A program made the translations under genes and the position numbers. This document shows, in pieces, positions 1 to 6,861 of a stretch of DNA of 54,598 nucleotides. Under the pieces are notes generated by a model that had not been told where the DNA came from, made no database searches, and saw nothing but the letters and a program-made list of their open reading frames with translations. Position 1 is the stretch's first letter; each line of letters opens with the position of its first letter. The DNA comes from CALFVT01 sp039989855 (GTDB taxonomy: Bacteria > Pseudomonadota > Alphaproteobacteria > Caulobacterales > Maricaulaceae), in assembly GCA_039989855.1 (NCBI GenBank), contig JBDXGZ010000022.1, positions 1-54,598 on the forward strand, given 5' to 3'.

Positions 1-533
1 TCTGGCATCTGGATGAAGTCTATACCAAGATAAATGGGAAGATGGTTTATCTCTGGAGAGCCCTTGATGACGAAGCAACGGTTCTTGACGTTGTCGTTCA
101 AAGACGGCGGAATACCAAATCAGCTATGCGCTTATTGCGAATAACTCCTCAGAAACTAAGCCATTAAACCTAGCCTTATTGTAACGGACAAGCTTGGCTC
201 TTACGGATCTGCTCTCAAACTTATAGGGCTAGAAAACCTTCAAGACTCCGGAGGTAGAAAAAACAATCGCGCTGAATGCTCAAATGTCCCAATTAGGCGA
301 AAAGAACGAAAGGCACAGAAATTCCGATCCGTTCATAAAGCTCAAAAGCTTCTTTGAGCACATGCTCAATTCTACAATCTCTTCAACCTTAGACGTCACC
401 TCATCTCAAGAAACACACTCCAGAAATTCCGACATGATGCTAAAACTGAGTGGCATTTAAACACGGCATCAATTTGTCCATAAAGCTTTGAGTCATTAGA
501 AAGCTTAGTTTGCCTGATTAACGTGACAAAGCC
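1..533 (+). mobile_element. IS6-family insertion sequence, right-hand part (remnant)
   Basis: This is the right portion of an IS6-type element entering from outside the window. It contains a decayed transposase reading rightward and ends in attaacgtgacaaagcc at 517-533. The same 17-18 bases occur at 5987-6004, where they form the left end of a second, oppositely oriented remnant. Reading inward from the outer edge, both ends are ggctttgtcacgttaat, as expected of terminal inverted repeats. The right end lies only about 25 bases from the 3' end of the oxygenase gene. Confidence 0.75.
3..483 (+). pseudogene. IS6-family DDE transposase, C-terminal part, frameshifted
   Basis: The first frame (from base 3) reads WHLDEVYTKINGKMVYLW, which carries the first catalytic Asp of IS6 transposases, and runs to a stop near base 165. 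The homology resumes in another frame from about base 181 (VTDKLGSYGSALK), contains NNRAE followed by the RRKERK basic stretch typical of the family, has an in-frame TGA at about 356, and continues to a stop at 481-483. At least one frameshift and one nonsense codon make it inactive. The N-terminal part lies outside the window. Confidence 0.8.
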
Positions 534-558
534 GTATAGTTACCAAGTCGAAGCTTTA

Positions 559-1998
559 TTACTCCCAGACTGGGGGAACATAATCTACGGGTTTGAAATG
601 ACAGAACAGGTTGGCGAAAGACTTACCTTCAAACATAAAGGGCCTCCCGTGAAGCAGGCGTCCCCCTTCATAAAATACGACCTCCCCTGGTTTAAGCATG
701 ATGCGGTGTTTGCGGTAATAATTATCTTCAATACATAAAGGCCAATCGACATCCGTTTCTTGATCGACATTGATAATCGCACTGATGATATGTGTTTGGT
801 AGCGGTCACGGTGCATTTTTAATATCGCACCGTTATGATATTCTCGAATCCCGTAGACAAAGGTGGGTTCTAATTCTCTACCGCACCACGCCTCCATGGC
901 CGGTTTGATCGAGGCATGAATTTCCTCTCGCATTTCAACAGGCATGTTGACAAGGCTACTACTCGAGGGGCGTTTTTTATCAGCCCTTTCATCGGCAATG
1001 ATGAAGTCACCTTCGACAAATTCATGCTCTATATTTTTTCTATTATCACGATAAAATTTATTCACCTTCTCAAACAGAGGCGTCGGCATTTTTGTTATAT
1101 GAAGCCCGCTATCGGTATAGCTCGGAATATGTTCATTTCTTTCTTTAAAGAACATTTTTGCAGAACCTGCCTGCGGCGCGCTCGTGCGAAACCATTTTGT
1201 AATGATCGCTTTATAGCCCTTAAGTATCGGATAGGCCTGATGGAGCGTATGATGATTTGGGGTGCCGTCAGGATTCAAACTATTCCAAATGACGGCCATA
1301 CCTGTAGTCGGCTTGAGTTTAACCCCAACCCGCTTAAATTCAGTTTCCCCGCCCGCCTCAACATCATTGAGATAAATCATGACGGTGTAGGTTCTTTGTC
1401 CCCCAACTGCGCAATGGGTGTTATATTCTTCAATGTCAAAGAAATCTGTATGGGCCTTAAATTCCTGACCAACTTCATAATGTTGACCTTGAATGCTTTC
1501 CGAATAGGCAGGATGTATGCCTATTAATTTGCAAATACGGTTATCTATTTCTTTTATATGAGGGTCATCAATTTGGCCCATATCGCAGGTATGGCTCGTC
1601 CTATAGCTCTTATCGACCTCAAAATTACCAACGGTGGAAGGCCGTTTTGTCTTCTTTATAATATTAATGAGCGTTTCGCACTCATGGGCATTTAGAAAGC
1701 CATCAACAATCTGCAGATCAATTTCGTCCGAATCCATAACAATGCCGTTCGGAATATAAATTTGATCTTTCGCAATAGGGAGGCCGTGATTGTTTTCATA
1801 TTTTTGAACCGGCGCAGATTTAAATGGATTTTGAATGCCTTCGGGGGAGCGCGAGGGACGGTAGTTCATTTCATCGACAATGGCTGAAAACTCATAGCCT
1901 TCATCAAGCAAAATCTTGAAAATCTCGTCTCGGTCTTTTCCAGCATTTACATTTGATTTTATCCACTCTTTCCAATCCTCTGTAAAAATTGTTTTCAT
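559..1998 (-). CDS. Protein with two 2OG-Fe(II) oxygenase domains (prolyl 4-hydroxylase-like)
   Basis: This predicted cytosolic dioxygenase would couple 2-oxoglutarate and O2 to hydroxylation of a protein or small substrate. Numbering from the upstream ATG at 2010, there is a short helical N-terminal module (residues 10-50) and a P4Hc-type domain with the His-X-Asp motif at H187/D189, a distal H257 and K267. A second, separate oxygenase domain follows with H400/D402, distal H454, and R456/K463 as candidate 2-oxoglutarate anchors. Both iron sites therefore look complete, which is unusual in one chain. The start was set at the ATG at 1998 because GGGGA lies 5-6 bases upstream of it; the ATG at 2010 overlaps that ribosome-binding site. 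There is no signal peptide. The gene ends about 25 bases from an IS6 end and is divergent from an alginate lyase gene, so it appears to be island cargo. The substrate is unknown. Confidence 0.8.
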   Translation of the reverse strand: MKTIFTEDWKEWIKSNVNAGKDRDEIFKILLDEGYEFSAIVDEMNYRPSRSPEGIQNPFKSAPVQKYENNHGLPIAKDQIYIPNGIVMDSDEIDLQIVDGFLNAHECETLINIIKKTKRPSTVGNFEVDKSYRTSHTCDMGQIDDPHIKEIDNRICKLIGIHPAYSESIQGQHYEVGQEFKAHTDFFDIEEYNTHCAVGGQRTYTVMIYLNDVEAGGETEFKRVGVKLKPTTGMAVIWNSLNPDGTPNHHTLHQAYPILKGYKAIITKWFRTSAPQAGSAKMFFKERNEHIPSYTDSGLHITKMPTPLFEKVNKFYRDNRKNIEHEFVEGDFIIADERADKKRPSSSSLVNMPVEMREEIHASIKPAMEAWCGRELEPTFVYGIREYHNGAILKMHRDRYQTHIISAIINVDQETDVDWPLCIEDNYYRKHRIMLKPGEVVFYEGGRLLHGRPFMFEGKSFANLFCHFKPVDYVPPVWE

Positions 1999-2644
1999 AA
2001 CATTCCCCATTAACTCTAAATCTATGAGAGCCCTTTATTTTAACAAATCATAGCTAGTTTTTGATTTGCACGTCAAATAATTCTGTATCTTTGGGATTCC
2101 AACTCACCAATTGGTCTTACCAATTAGCACGTTAGAAAGATAATTTAATCAATGAAATACACAAATATGCCTCAATTATCGCATCGTAAAATATGTTAAC
2201 TATCAGAAATATAATACAAAAATATTTTTTTTGAGTTTAACAATTCTCCTTTAAAGATTCTTGCACATTCAAATTCAACTGTCAGAAGTACCTACCAAAG
2301 TTTAGAGCCAATTTTAATAATTGGATAACATTTTTGGCTTGACAATTTATTTGAATTCCAACACCAAAGTTGTGCGATTCAGTGATTAAAATAAGATTGC
2401 GGATCATACTTTAAAAAAAAACACGAATAATTGTGTATGGTGAATAACACCACGGGGACTAAAAAAGGACTATAAATGGTGGAGCCTACCAGCTTCTTTT
2501 TAACTTAAGTACGGGCAGCCTGTGTAATTCAAACGTTTAGAAATGATGATGATATAATGATCGTTATAGATTGAATTTATATGAACTGGCGGCGACCATA
2601 AATTAGACCAAAACTAGACCCAATTTTATATTGGAGATAAATGA
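1999..2644. other. AT-rich divergent intergenic region of about 640 bases
   Basis: This stretch separates the divergent oxygenase and PL7 lyase genes and must contain both promoters. It holds a perfect 17-bp palindrome (2109-2125) and a TTGACA at 2339-2344 without a convincing -10 box at normal spacing. A GGAG at 2633-2636 serves as the lyase ribosome-binding site. I see no open reading frame with coding character. It is markedly more AT-rich than the genes to the right of the tRNA. Confidence 0.6.
2109..2125. promoter_or_regulatory. Perfect palindrome resembling a GntR/FadR-type operator
   Basis: The sequence AATTGGT-CTT-ACCAATT has two perfect 7-base arms around a 3-base centre. Its core TGGTCTTACCA fits the published GntR FadR-subfamily pattern TNGTNNNACNA exactly. 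It lies about 110 bases upstream of the oxygenase start and about 520 bases upstream of the lyase start. FadR-type regulators commonly control uronate and oligoalginate catabolism, so control by an alginate-responsive GntR protein is a reasonable inference. No such regulator gene is in the window. Confidence 0.5.
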
Positions 2645-4627
2645 ATGTCTAAATTGAAAAGTAAAACCCACAGGTGGAAGAGAGAAAAACTTCTCTCAAC
2701 ATCGGCTTTCTGCGCAACACTCGCGTTTGGTTTAACGACCCTACCGGGAGTTGCCTATGCGCAGACTTTTAATATCCAATCTGCATCAGGCACTGGATCA
2801 CATTTCACTACTCCACCTTCTAATGTTATTGATGGAGATCTGAGTTTTAATTCACGTTGGGCGGGAACTGGTTCACCTCATGAAGTTAGGCTTGATCTGG
2901 GTAGCGATCAACGCGTTGATGATGTTCGCATTGCTTGGGGTCGCGGCGATGGCCGTACTCACACGTTCGAAATTGCAGGGCGTTCCGGTACGAGCGGTTC
3001 ATGGACTACAGTTTTTTCTGGCACAAGTCGTGGCAACACATTAGATTTTGAAAATTATAATGTAAGAGATATCACCGCCCGCCAAGTTCGGATTCGCGGA
3101 ATATCAAACAGTGCGGGAGCCAACTTTACGAATATAACCGAGGTTCAAGTTATAGGAACAGCTGGACCTGGCTCATCACCATCACCATCACCATCACCAT
3201 CACCATCACCATCACCATCACCATCACCATCACCATCTCCTTCGCCATCTCCTTCGCCGTCAGGGACTCTAAATATTGTGGGCGCGACATCTACTGGCGC
3301 TCATCCTAACTTCCCGCCTTCAAATGCCATAGATGGCGATACATCTTTTGCCTCGCGTTGGGCCGGTCAGGCTAATCCTGAGCGTCTGAGAGTCGATGTT
3401 GGCTCCAACCAACTAATCACGGACGTTGAAATCGCTTGGGGAAGAGGGAGCACTACTACTTATCCTTTCGAAATTGAGGCGCGCACACGCCCAAGCGGGA
3501 ACTATGAAACAATCTTTACAGGTCAAAGCTCACGAAATAATAATTTCCAAAGATATAATGTGAGAGATGTCACTGCTCAGCAGATCCGCATTCGAGGCTT
3601 AAGAGATGATAGTGACGGTTTCACAAATATCACAGAAGTCAGAGTCATTGGGGGTGGCGGATCACCATCACCATCACCATCACCATCACCATCACCATCG
3701 CCTACTCCATCGCCTACTCCATCTTCAAATGGATCTGACGAATTTTTCGGGTTTGGCCTTAACCCACGTCTTGAGCCATGGGAAAACTTCGATTTGGATG
3801 ATTGGGCGTACGATAGTCCGGAAGCGCGTTCAAGCAATAGATGTCAGTCCAGACGTGTTGATGAGGATGACTGGGACGACGTTCCCGGTACGGATTCACA
3901 TGATTATATCTTTACCCATACAGATGGCGGCATGCGTTTTAGAAGCCCTATCGGCGGTCAGACAACGAATAGCAGTTGTAATTCCGGTTTTCCGCGCTCA
4001 GAACTACGTGAAAACCTACGCCGTGGTAACACAAGTGTTAGCACCACTGGTGTGAATGCCAATAACTGGGCATTGGGTTATCAGCCTGGCAATACAAATC
4101 ACGGCGCGCGTAACGGTACCTTAAGGGCGACTTTGGCCATCAATGAGGTAACGACAACGGGCGATGGATTACACCCAGGCCGTACGATTATTGGTCAAAT
4201 CCATGCTGATAATAATGAGCCAATGCGTCTTTATTATCGTAAGCTACCTGGCGCGGATCGGGGTTGTATTTATGCTGAGCATGAAACGCATGAGAGCGCG
4301 AGTGACCGGGATATCACTTTCAACCTGATCGGTAATGAACAGTGTACAGGTAACGGTCCGTCTAACGGTATCGAATTGAATGAGCTCTTCTCATATGAAA
4401 TCGAAAATGATGATGAAGACATTATTGTTCGTATTTATGAAGGCGACATGGGACGATTAATTAATTCAGTCAATATCGATATGAACCAGCAAAATAGTGG
4501 TTATGACCGCTCTGATGAGTGGATGTATTTCAAAGCTGGTGCCTATACACAAAATAATACGGGTAATGATAATGATGAAGACATCATCACATTCTATCGT
4601 TTAGAAAACTTACACGATAGAAACTAA
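2645..4627 (+). CDS. Secreted PL7 alginate lyase with two discoidin/CBM32-like modules
   Basis: This enzyme would cleave alginate by beta-elimination outside the cytoplasm. A signal peptide runs to about residue 39 (ending GVAYA). Two homologous F5/8C-like modules follow (about 41-171 and 208-336), each with an AIDGD/VIDGD-type start, an AWGRG strand and a conserved FTNITEV end. They are joined by Ser-Pro linkers (177-206, 340-361). The catalytic PL7 (alginate_lyase2) domain occupies about 364-658 and shows all three family motifs: RSELRE (451-456), QIH (518-520) and YFKAGAYTQ (628-636). Isoleucine in QIH is usually associated with activity on G-containing blocks. The start at 2645 follows GGAG by 8 bases, and an overlapping ATG at 2641 closes at once. 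A terminator lies 27 bases after the stop. The gene lies between IS6 remnants, so recent acquisition is likely. A second, unrelated alginate lyase (PL6) is 43 kb away. Confidence 0.92.
   Translation: MSKLKSKTHRWKREKLLSTSAFCATLAFGLTTLPGVAYAQTFNIQSASGTGSHFTTPPSNVIDGDLSFNSRWAGTGSPHEVRLDLGSDQRVDDVRIAWGRGDGRTHTFEIAGRSGTSGSWTTVFSGTSRGNTLDFENYNVRDITARQVRIRGISNSAGANFTNITEVQVIGTAGPGSSPSPSPSPSPSPSPSPSPSPSPSPSPSPSGTLNIVGATSTGAHPNFPPSNAIDGDTSFASRWAGQANPERLRVDVGSNQLITDVEIAWGRGSTTTYPFEIEARTRPSGNYETIFTGQSSRNNNFQRYNVRDVTAQQIRIRGLRDDSDGFTNITEVRVIGGGGSPSPSPSPSPSPSPTPSPTPSSNGSDEFFGFGLNPRLEPWENFDLDDWAYDSPEARSSNRCQSRRVDEDDWDDVPGTDSHDYIFTHTDGGMRFRSPIGGQTTNSSCNSGFPRSELRENLRRGNTSVSTTGVNANNWALGYQPGNTNHGARNGTLRATLAINEVTTTGDGLHPGRTIIGQIHADNNEPMRLYYRKLPGADRGCIYAEHETHESASDRDITFNLIGNEQCTGNGPSNGIELNELFSYEIENDDEDIIVRIYEGDMGRLINSVNIDMNQQNSGYDRSDEWMYFKAGAYTQNNTGNDNDEDIITFYRLENLHDRN
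3176..3262 (+). repeat. Hexamer tandem repeat (tcacca)n encoding a Ser-Pro linker
   Basis: About ten near-identical tcacca units are followed by diverged tctcct/tcgcca units, encoding the SPSPSP linker between the two discoidin-like modules. Because the unit is 6 bases, copy-number change alters linker length without changing the frame. Confidence 0.9.
3662..3727 (+). repeat. Second Ser-Pro-encoding hexamer repeat
   Basis: Tandem tcacca units grade into tcgcctactcca units and encode the SP/PT linker between the second discoidin-like module and the PL7 domain. The first repeat and this one are similar enough to recombine, which would delete one binding module in frame. Confidence 0.85.
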
Positions 4628-4653
4628 TTACCGTCACAGTCTTAAATAAATTA

Positions 4654-4675
4654 AGGGGCCTAACGGCCCCTCTTT
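4654..4675 (+). terminator. Intrinsic terminator after the PL7 lyase gene
   Basis: A perfect 7-bp stem AGGGGCC / GGCCCCT with the loop TAAC is followed by CTTTC, 27 bases past the lyase stop codon. The lyase is therefore probably monocistronic. Confidence 0.8.
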
Positions 4676-4712
4676 CAATCTGGTTAATGTAAAACATACA
4701 TATGTTCCATCC

Positions 4713-5726
4713 ATGAAGAATATCTCTCGTTTAGAAATCATATTCATTGCTATCAGCTGCCTAATCGTGCTGGCTTTCATTAAAATGAATGTTTTTGACG
4801 ATAAAACAGATCCGCATGACATTATAAAGCCTCATAATGAGTCTCACGAGCTTGAACGCGACTCATATTCCACGCAAAACATAGACACTCAAAAACCTAA
4901 TCAAAAAAAACCGAAAGAAATTAGCGAAATTTCCAACGATCTTATTTGTGACAACTATTGCCAAGATGATATATCCAAATCTCTCGTTACAAGCGGTTTG
5001 CTGACGACCGATATGATTGCGCGTATTCGTGAAAATCCGATCGAATTTGCAAAACAACTTGCGATGACACCAGAAATTCTTTCACGTTTACTTGCCACAC
5101 TTAAAGCAGATGAAGAGAAAGATAACGGCACACAAAACGCGGCGCTCGCCATATTAAATGCTCTTCCAGATCAAGATAAACTCGCCCTAGCAAAGATACT
5201 CACATCCCATGAACGTGATCAGGAGCGCATTGTGGGGTTGGAATTATTAGAATTAAGTCTGGAAACTCAAACAGGTTCTATTCAAACACTGAATAAAATA
5301 CTCGAAAATGAGGGCGATCTAGCTGTTCTTTCAAAAGCAATAAATATTGCATCAAACCTACCAAAAGAAACTGAATTACAAGACACCTTGAATGCCTTGA
5401 CGAATCTCATTCGTTATAACTCAAGTGATCATGTTAGCGGGATCGCGCTATTAGCAAAGGTCAATATCGTACCTAGTGCTAGCATTGCATATAAAGACAT
5501 TTCCGATTCACTCGCGAGTATTTCAAGTGACAAAAATGCGTTCGGCCTCACCGCACTTGAAACGGCCTTGCAGCGAGGCAACGCCAAATTTGCATTAGAA
5601 GAAAGCTGGTATGACGATTTATCCCTACGTGAAAGTGTTAGGGCTATGGTTCAAAACCAAGACCTTAGCGAAGACACGCGGGCTGAGGCTAACCACCTTC
5701 TAAATTCATATTTTAGCGATGACTAA
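4713..5726 (+). CDS. Membrane-anchored alpha-helical protein of unknown function
   Basis: I do not recognise a family. The 337-residue product has a short basic N-terminus, one hydrophobic segment (about residues 8-24, IIFIAISCLIVLAFI), a polar, Lys/Asn/Ser-rich linker, and from about residue 85 a run of amphipathic helices (for example ALAILNALPDQDKLALAKIL) suggesting a HEAT-like or other helical solenoid. The anchor is probably uncleaved, leaving most of the protein in the periplasm. The paired cysteines CDNYCQ near residues 78-82 could form a disulfide. The ribosome-binding site is weak. It follows the PL7 terminator by 38 bases and ends next to the second IS6 remnant, so it is island cargo. 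A structural or adaptor role in the envelope is only a guess. Confidence 0.6.
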   Translation: MKNISRLEIIFIAISCLIVLAFIKMNVFDDKTDPHDIIKPHNESHELERDSYSTQNIDTQKPNQKKPKEISEISNDLICDNYCQDDISKSLVTSGLLTTDMIARIRENPIEFAKQLAMTPEILSRLLATLKADEEKDNGTQNAALAILNALPDQDKLALAKILTSHERDQERIVGLELLELSLETQTGSIQTLNKILENEGDLAVLSKAINIASNLPKETELQDTLNALTNLIRYNSSDHVSGIALLAKVNIVPSASIAYKDISDSLASISSDKNAFGLTALETALQRGNAKFALEESWYDDLSLRESVRAMVQNQDLSEDTRAEANHLLNSYFSDD

Positions 5727-5749
5727 CCTAAATAAAGTGTTGTTCGAAT

Positions 5750-5953
5750 TTATCGACATTTTATGCGCTTAACATAAGTTGACCCAAACTTATCGCCCCA
5801 TCTTCGGATCGTTTCATATGAAACATCGACCCCGCGTTCTGCCATAAGCTCTTCCACGTCTCGGAAGCTGAGATTGAACCGGAAATACATCCAAATAGCA
5901 CGCCGAATAATGTCCGGATGAAAGCGATGACGAGAATAGATAGAGGTTTTCAT
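5750..5953 (-). pseudogene. IS6-family transposase, N-terminal fragment
   Basis: The 67-residue fragment contains the helix-turn-helix region typical of IS6 transposases (RRAIWMYFRFNLSFRDVEEL and YETIRRWGDKFG). It ends just before the DDE domain, which should start with a WHLDE-like motif. It has no catalytic residues and must be inactive. Its missing part corresponds closely to what survives at 3-483. Confidence 0.85.
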
Positions 5954-6003
5954 CGCGTGTGCTTAGCAGAATGTCCGAAAACTGACATTAACGTGACAAA
6001 GCC
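5750..6003 (-). mobile_element. IS6-family insertion sequence, left-hand part (remnant)
   Basis: The left end of an IS6-type element on the minus strand begins at 6003 with ggctttgtcacgttaat, includes a 50-base leader and the transposase N-terminus, and stops abruptly near 5750. It is inverted relative to the remnant at 1-533, and together the two represent complementary parts of such an element. The element interrupts a serine-recombinase gene whose remnant starts at 6004. Confidence 0.75.
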
Positions 6004-6246
6004 GCCCATGAAATTAAACAGCAATATATTGGGCAACAGTGCCAGCCATTATCAGGTATTGCAAAGTCAATGAGCATCAACAAACGGCAAATATGGCTAA
6101 GCTTAAAACTAGCTTTCTTGGCTCCAGATATTCAGATCGCTATCTTAGTGGGAACACAGTCCAAAAGCCTCTGCGTGCAAGACCTTATGAGTACAAAGAT
6201 GCCAACGGAAAGGTTAGCGCAACGCGAAGCCCTCGGTTTTACCTAA
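6004..6246 (+). pseudogene. Serine-recombinase C-terminal remnant
   Basis: Read from the IS6 end in the frame that includes 6019-6021, the translation contains SGIAKSMSINKRQIWLSLKL, then AFLAPDIQIAIL and a final AQREALGF before the stop at 6244-6246. This pattern resembles the C-terminal region of phage-like large serine recombinases common in alphaproteobacteria. It includes a helix-turn-helix-like stretch, FLAPDI(Q/V)xAIL, and a WxxQRxxLGF-like end. The N-terminal catalytic domain is absent because the IS6 end lies directly at 6003. It is about 225 bases from the 3' end of tRNA-Ser, which fits an old integration event. The identification rests on pattern recognition only. Confidence 0.6.
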
Positions 6247-6470
6247 TCATCCCCTTTAAAACACCAATGTAATAACAACTTCACTGCATCAGTGATGCAT
6301 AAAAGCCCATGCCCAAAACCGCGATCAGAGACATTCTCAGAAAATGCTCGTAAACTGGCCTATCAGAGACATCTCTCCAGCACAGTTTCCCGCTCATATC
6401 TCGCTAACCCTTTGAAAACAGGGCACTAATAGTGAGTGATAGGAAATGGTCGGTTTGCGCCAGAAAAAAG
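6247..6470. other. Gap between recombinase remnant and tRNA with a short direct repeat
   Basis: No gene is evident. The 11-mer ATCAGAGACAT occurs twice (6324-6334 and 6362-6372), 38 bases apart. This interval probably includes the island junction (attachment site) next to the tRNA 3' end, but I could not identify a duplicated tRNA tail within the window. Confidence 0.4.
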
Positions 6471-6561
6471 TGGCGGAGACGAAGGGATTCGAACCCTCGA
6501 TGGGCTTATGACCCATACTCCCTTAGCAGGGGAGCGCCTTCGACCACTCGGCCACGTCTCC
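6471..6561 (-). tRNA. tRNA-Ser (anticodon GCU)
   Basis: On the minus strand the gene starts GGAGACG (6561-6555) and closes with CGTCTCC, discriminator G and an encoded CCA (6471-6473). The anticodon loop reads CTGCTAA, giving anticodon GCU for AGC/AGU serine codons. The long variable arm (GGGTCATAAGCCC) is diagnostic of class II tRNA-Ser, and the T arm contains GGTTCGAATCC. Its 3' end faces the accessory island. Confidence 0.97.
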
Positions 6562-6861
6562 GAGCGGGGAAATGCCTTATTGCTGTGGGTTTTTCAAGCT
6601 TTATATTAAAAAAAATGAAGACTAAGGTCGAATGCCCTTTATCAAGCTAGGTGCGATAATATCTCGCCTGAAGCTGCACCAAGCCCCCCTTATAAACATC
6701 ATGATTTTGGTAAGGCTCTGTTAACCACAAATCGGTTTTTTGCCTCTAAACGACACAAAATAGCTGCTTTTAAGTGATGAAAGTCTTTTCTACGTCAAAA
6801 ATTTACCGAGAAATTTACCAAAATTATGTAGCACAGCATCAAATTAAGATGGAAAGTTATA
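6562..6861. promoter_or_regulatory. Leader region of the polysaccharide operon with a 9-bp direct repeat
   Basis: This 300-base gap separates tRNA-Ser from the sugar-phosphate transferase gene. AAATTTACC occurs at 6799-6807 and again at 6811-6819, a spacing close to one helical turn (12 bases), about 45 bases upstream of the start codon; this could be a regulator site. GGAAAG at 6851-6856 is the ribosome-binding site. No gene is visible. Confidence 0.35.

Noticed and set aside
916..1527. A 203-codon frame on the plus strand
   Set aside because: It is wholly antisense to the 2OG oxygenase gene, which has clear motifs and a good start; the antisense product has no recognisable domain.
2339..2395. 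TTGACA upstream of the PL7 gene as a promoter
   Set aside because: No acceptable -10 element lies 15-19 bases downstream, so only the hexamer was noted.
3176..3262. Possible CRISPR-like array
   Set aside because: The units are 6-base tandem copies with no spacers and encode a Ser-Pro linker.
3606..4055. A frame encoding a run of twelve histidines
   Set aside because: The His run is simply the tcacca hexamer array read in another frame of the PL7 lyase gene.
6039..6272. A 77-codon ATG-initiated frame
   Set aside because: Another frame of the same segment resembles a serine-recombinase C-terminus, and this one has no recognisable features.
6432..6650. A 72-codon plus-strand frame
   Set aside because: It lies across the tRNA-Ser gene on the opposite strand and is an artefact of the tRNA sequence.
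6799..6819. CtrA-type site (TTAA-N7-TTAA) upstream of the polysaccharide operon
   Set aside because: The repeated element is AAATTTACC at 12-base spacing, which fits neither the CtrA half-site nor its spacing.
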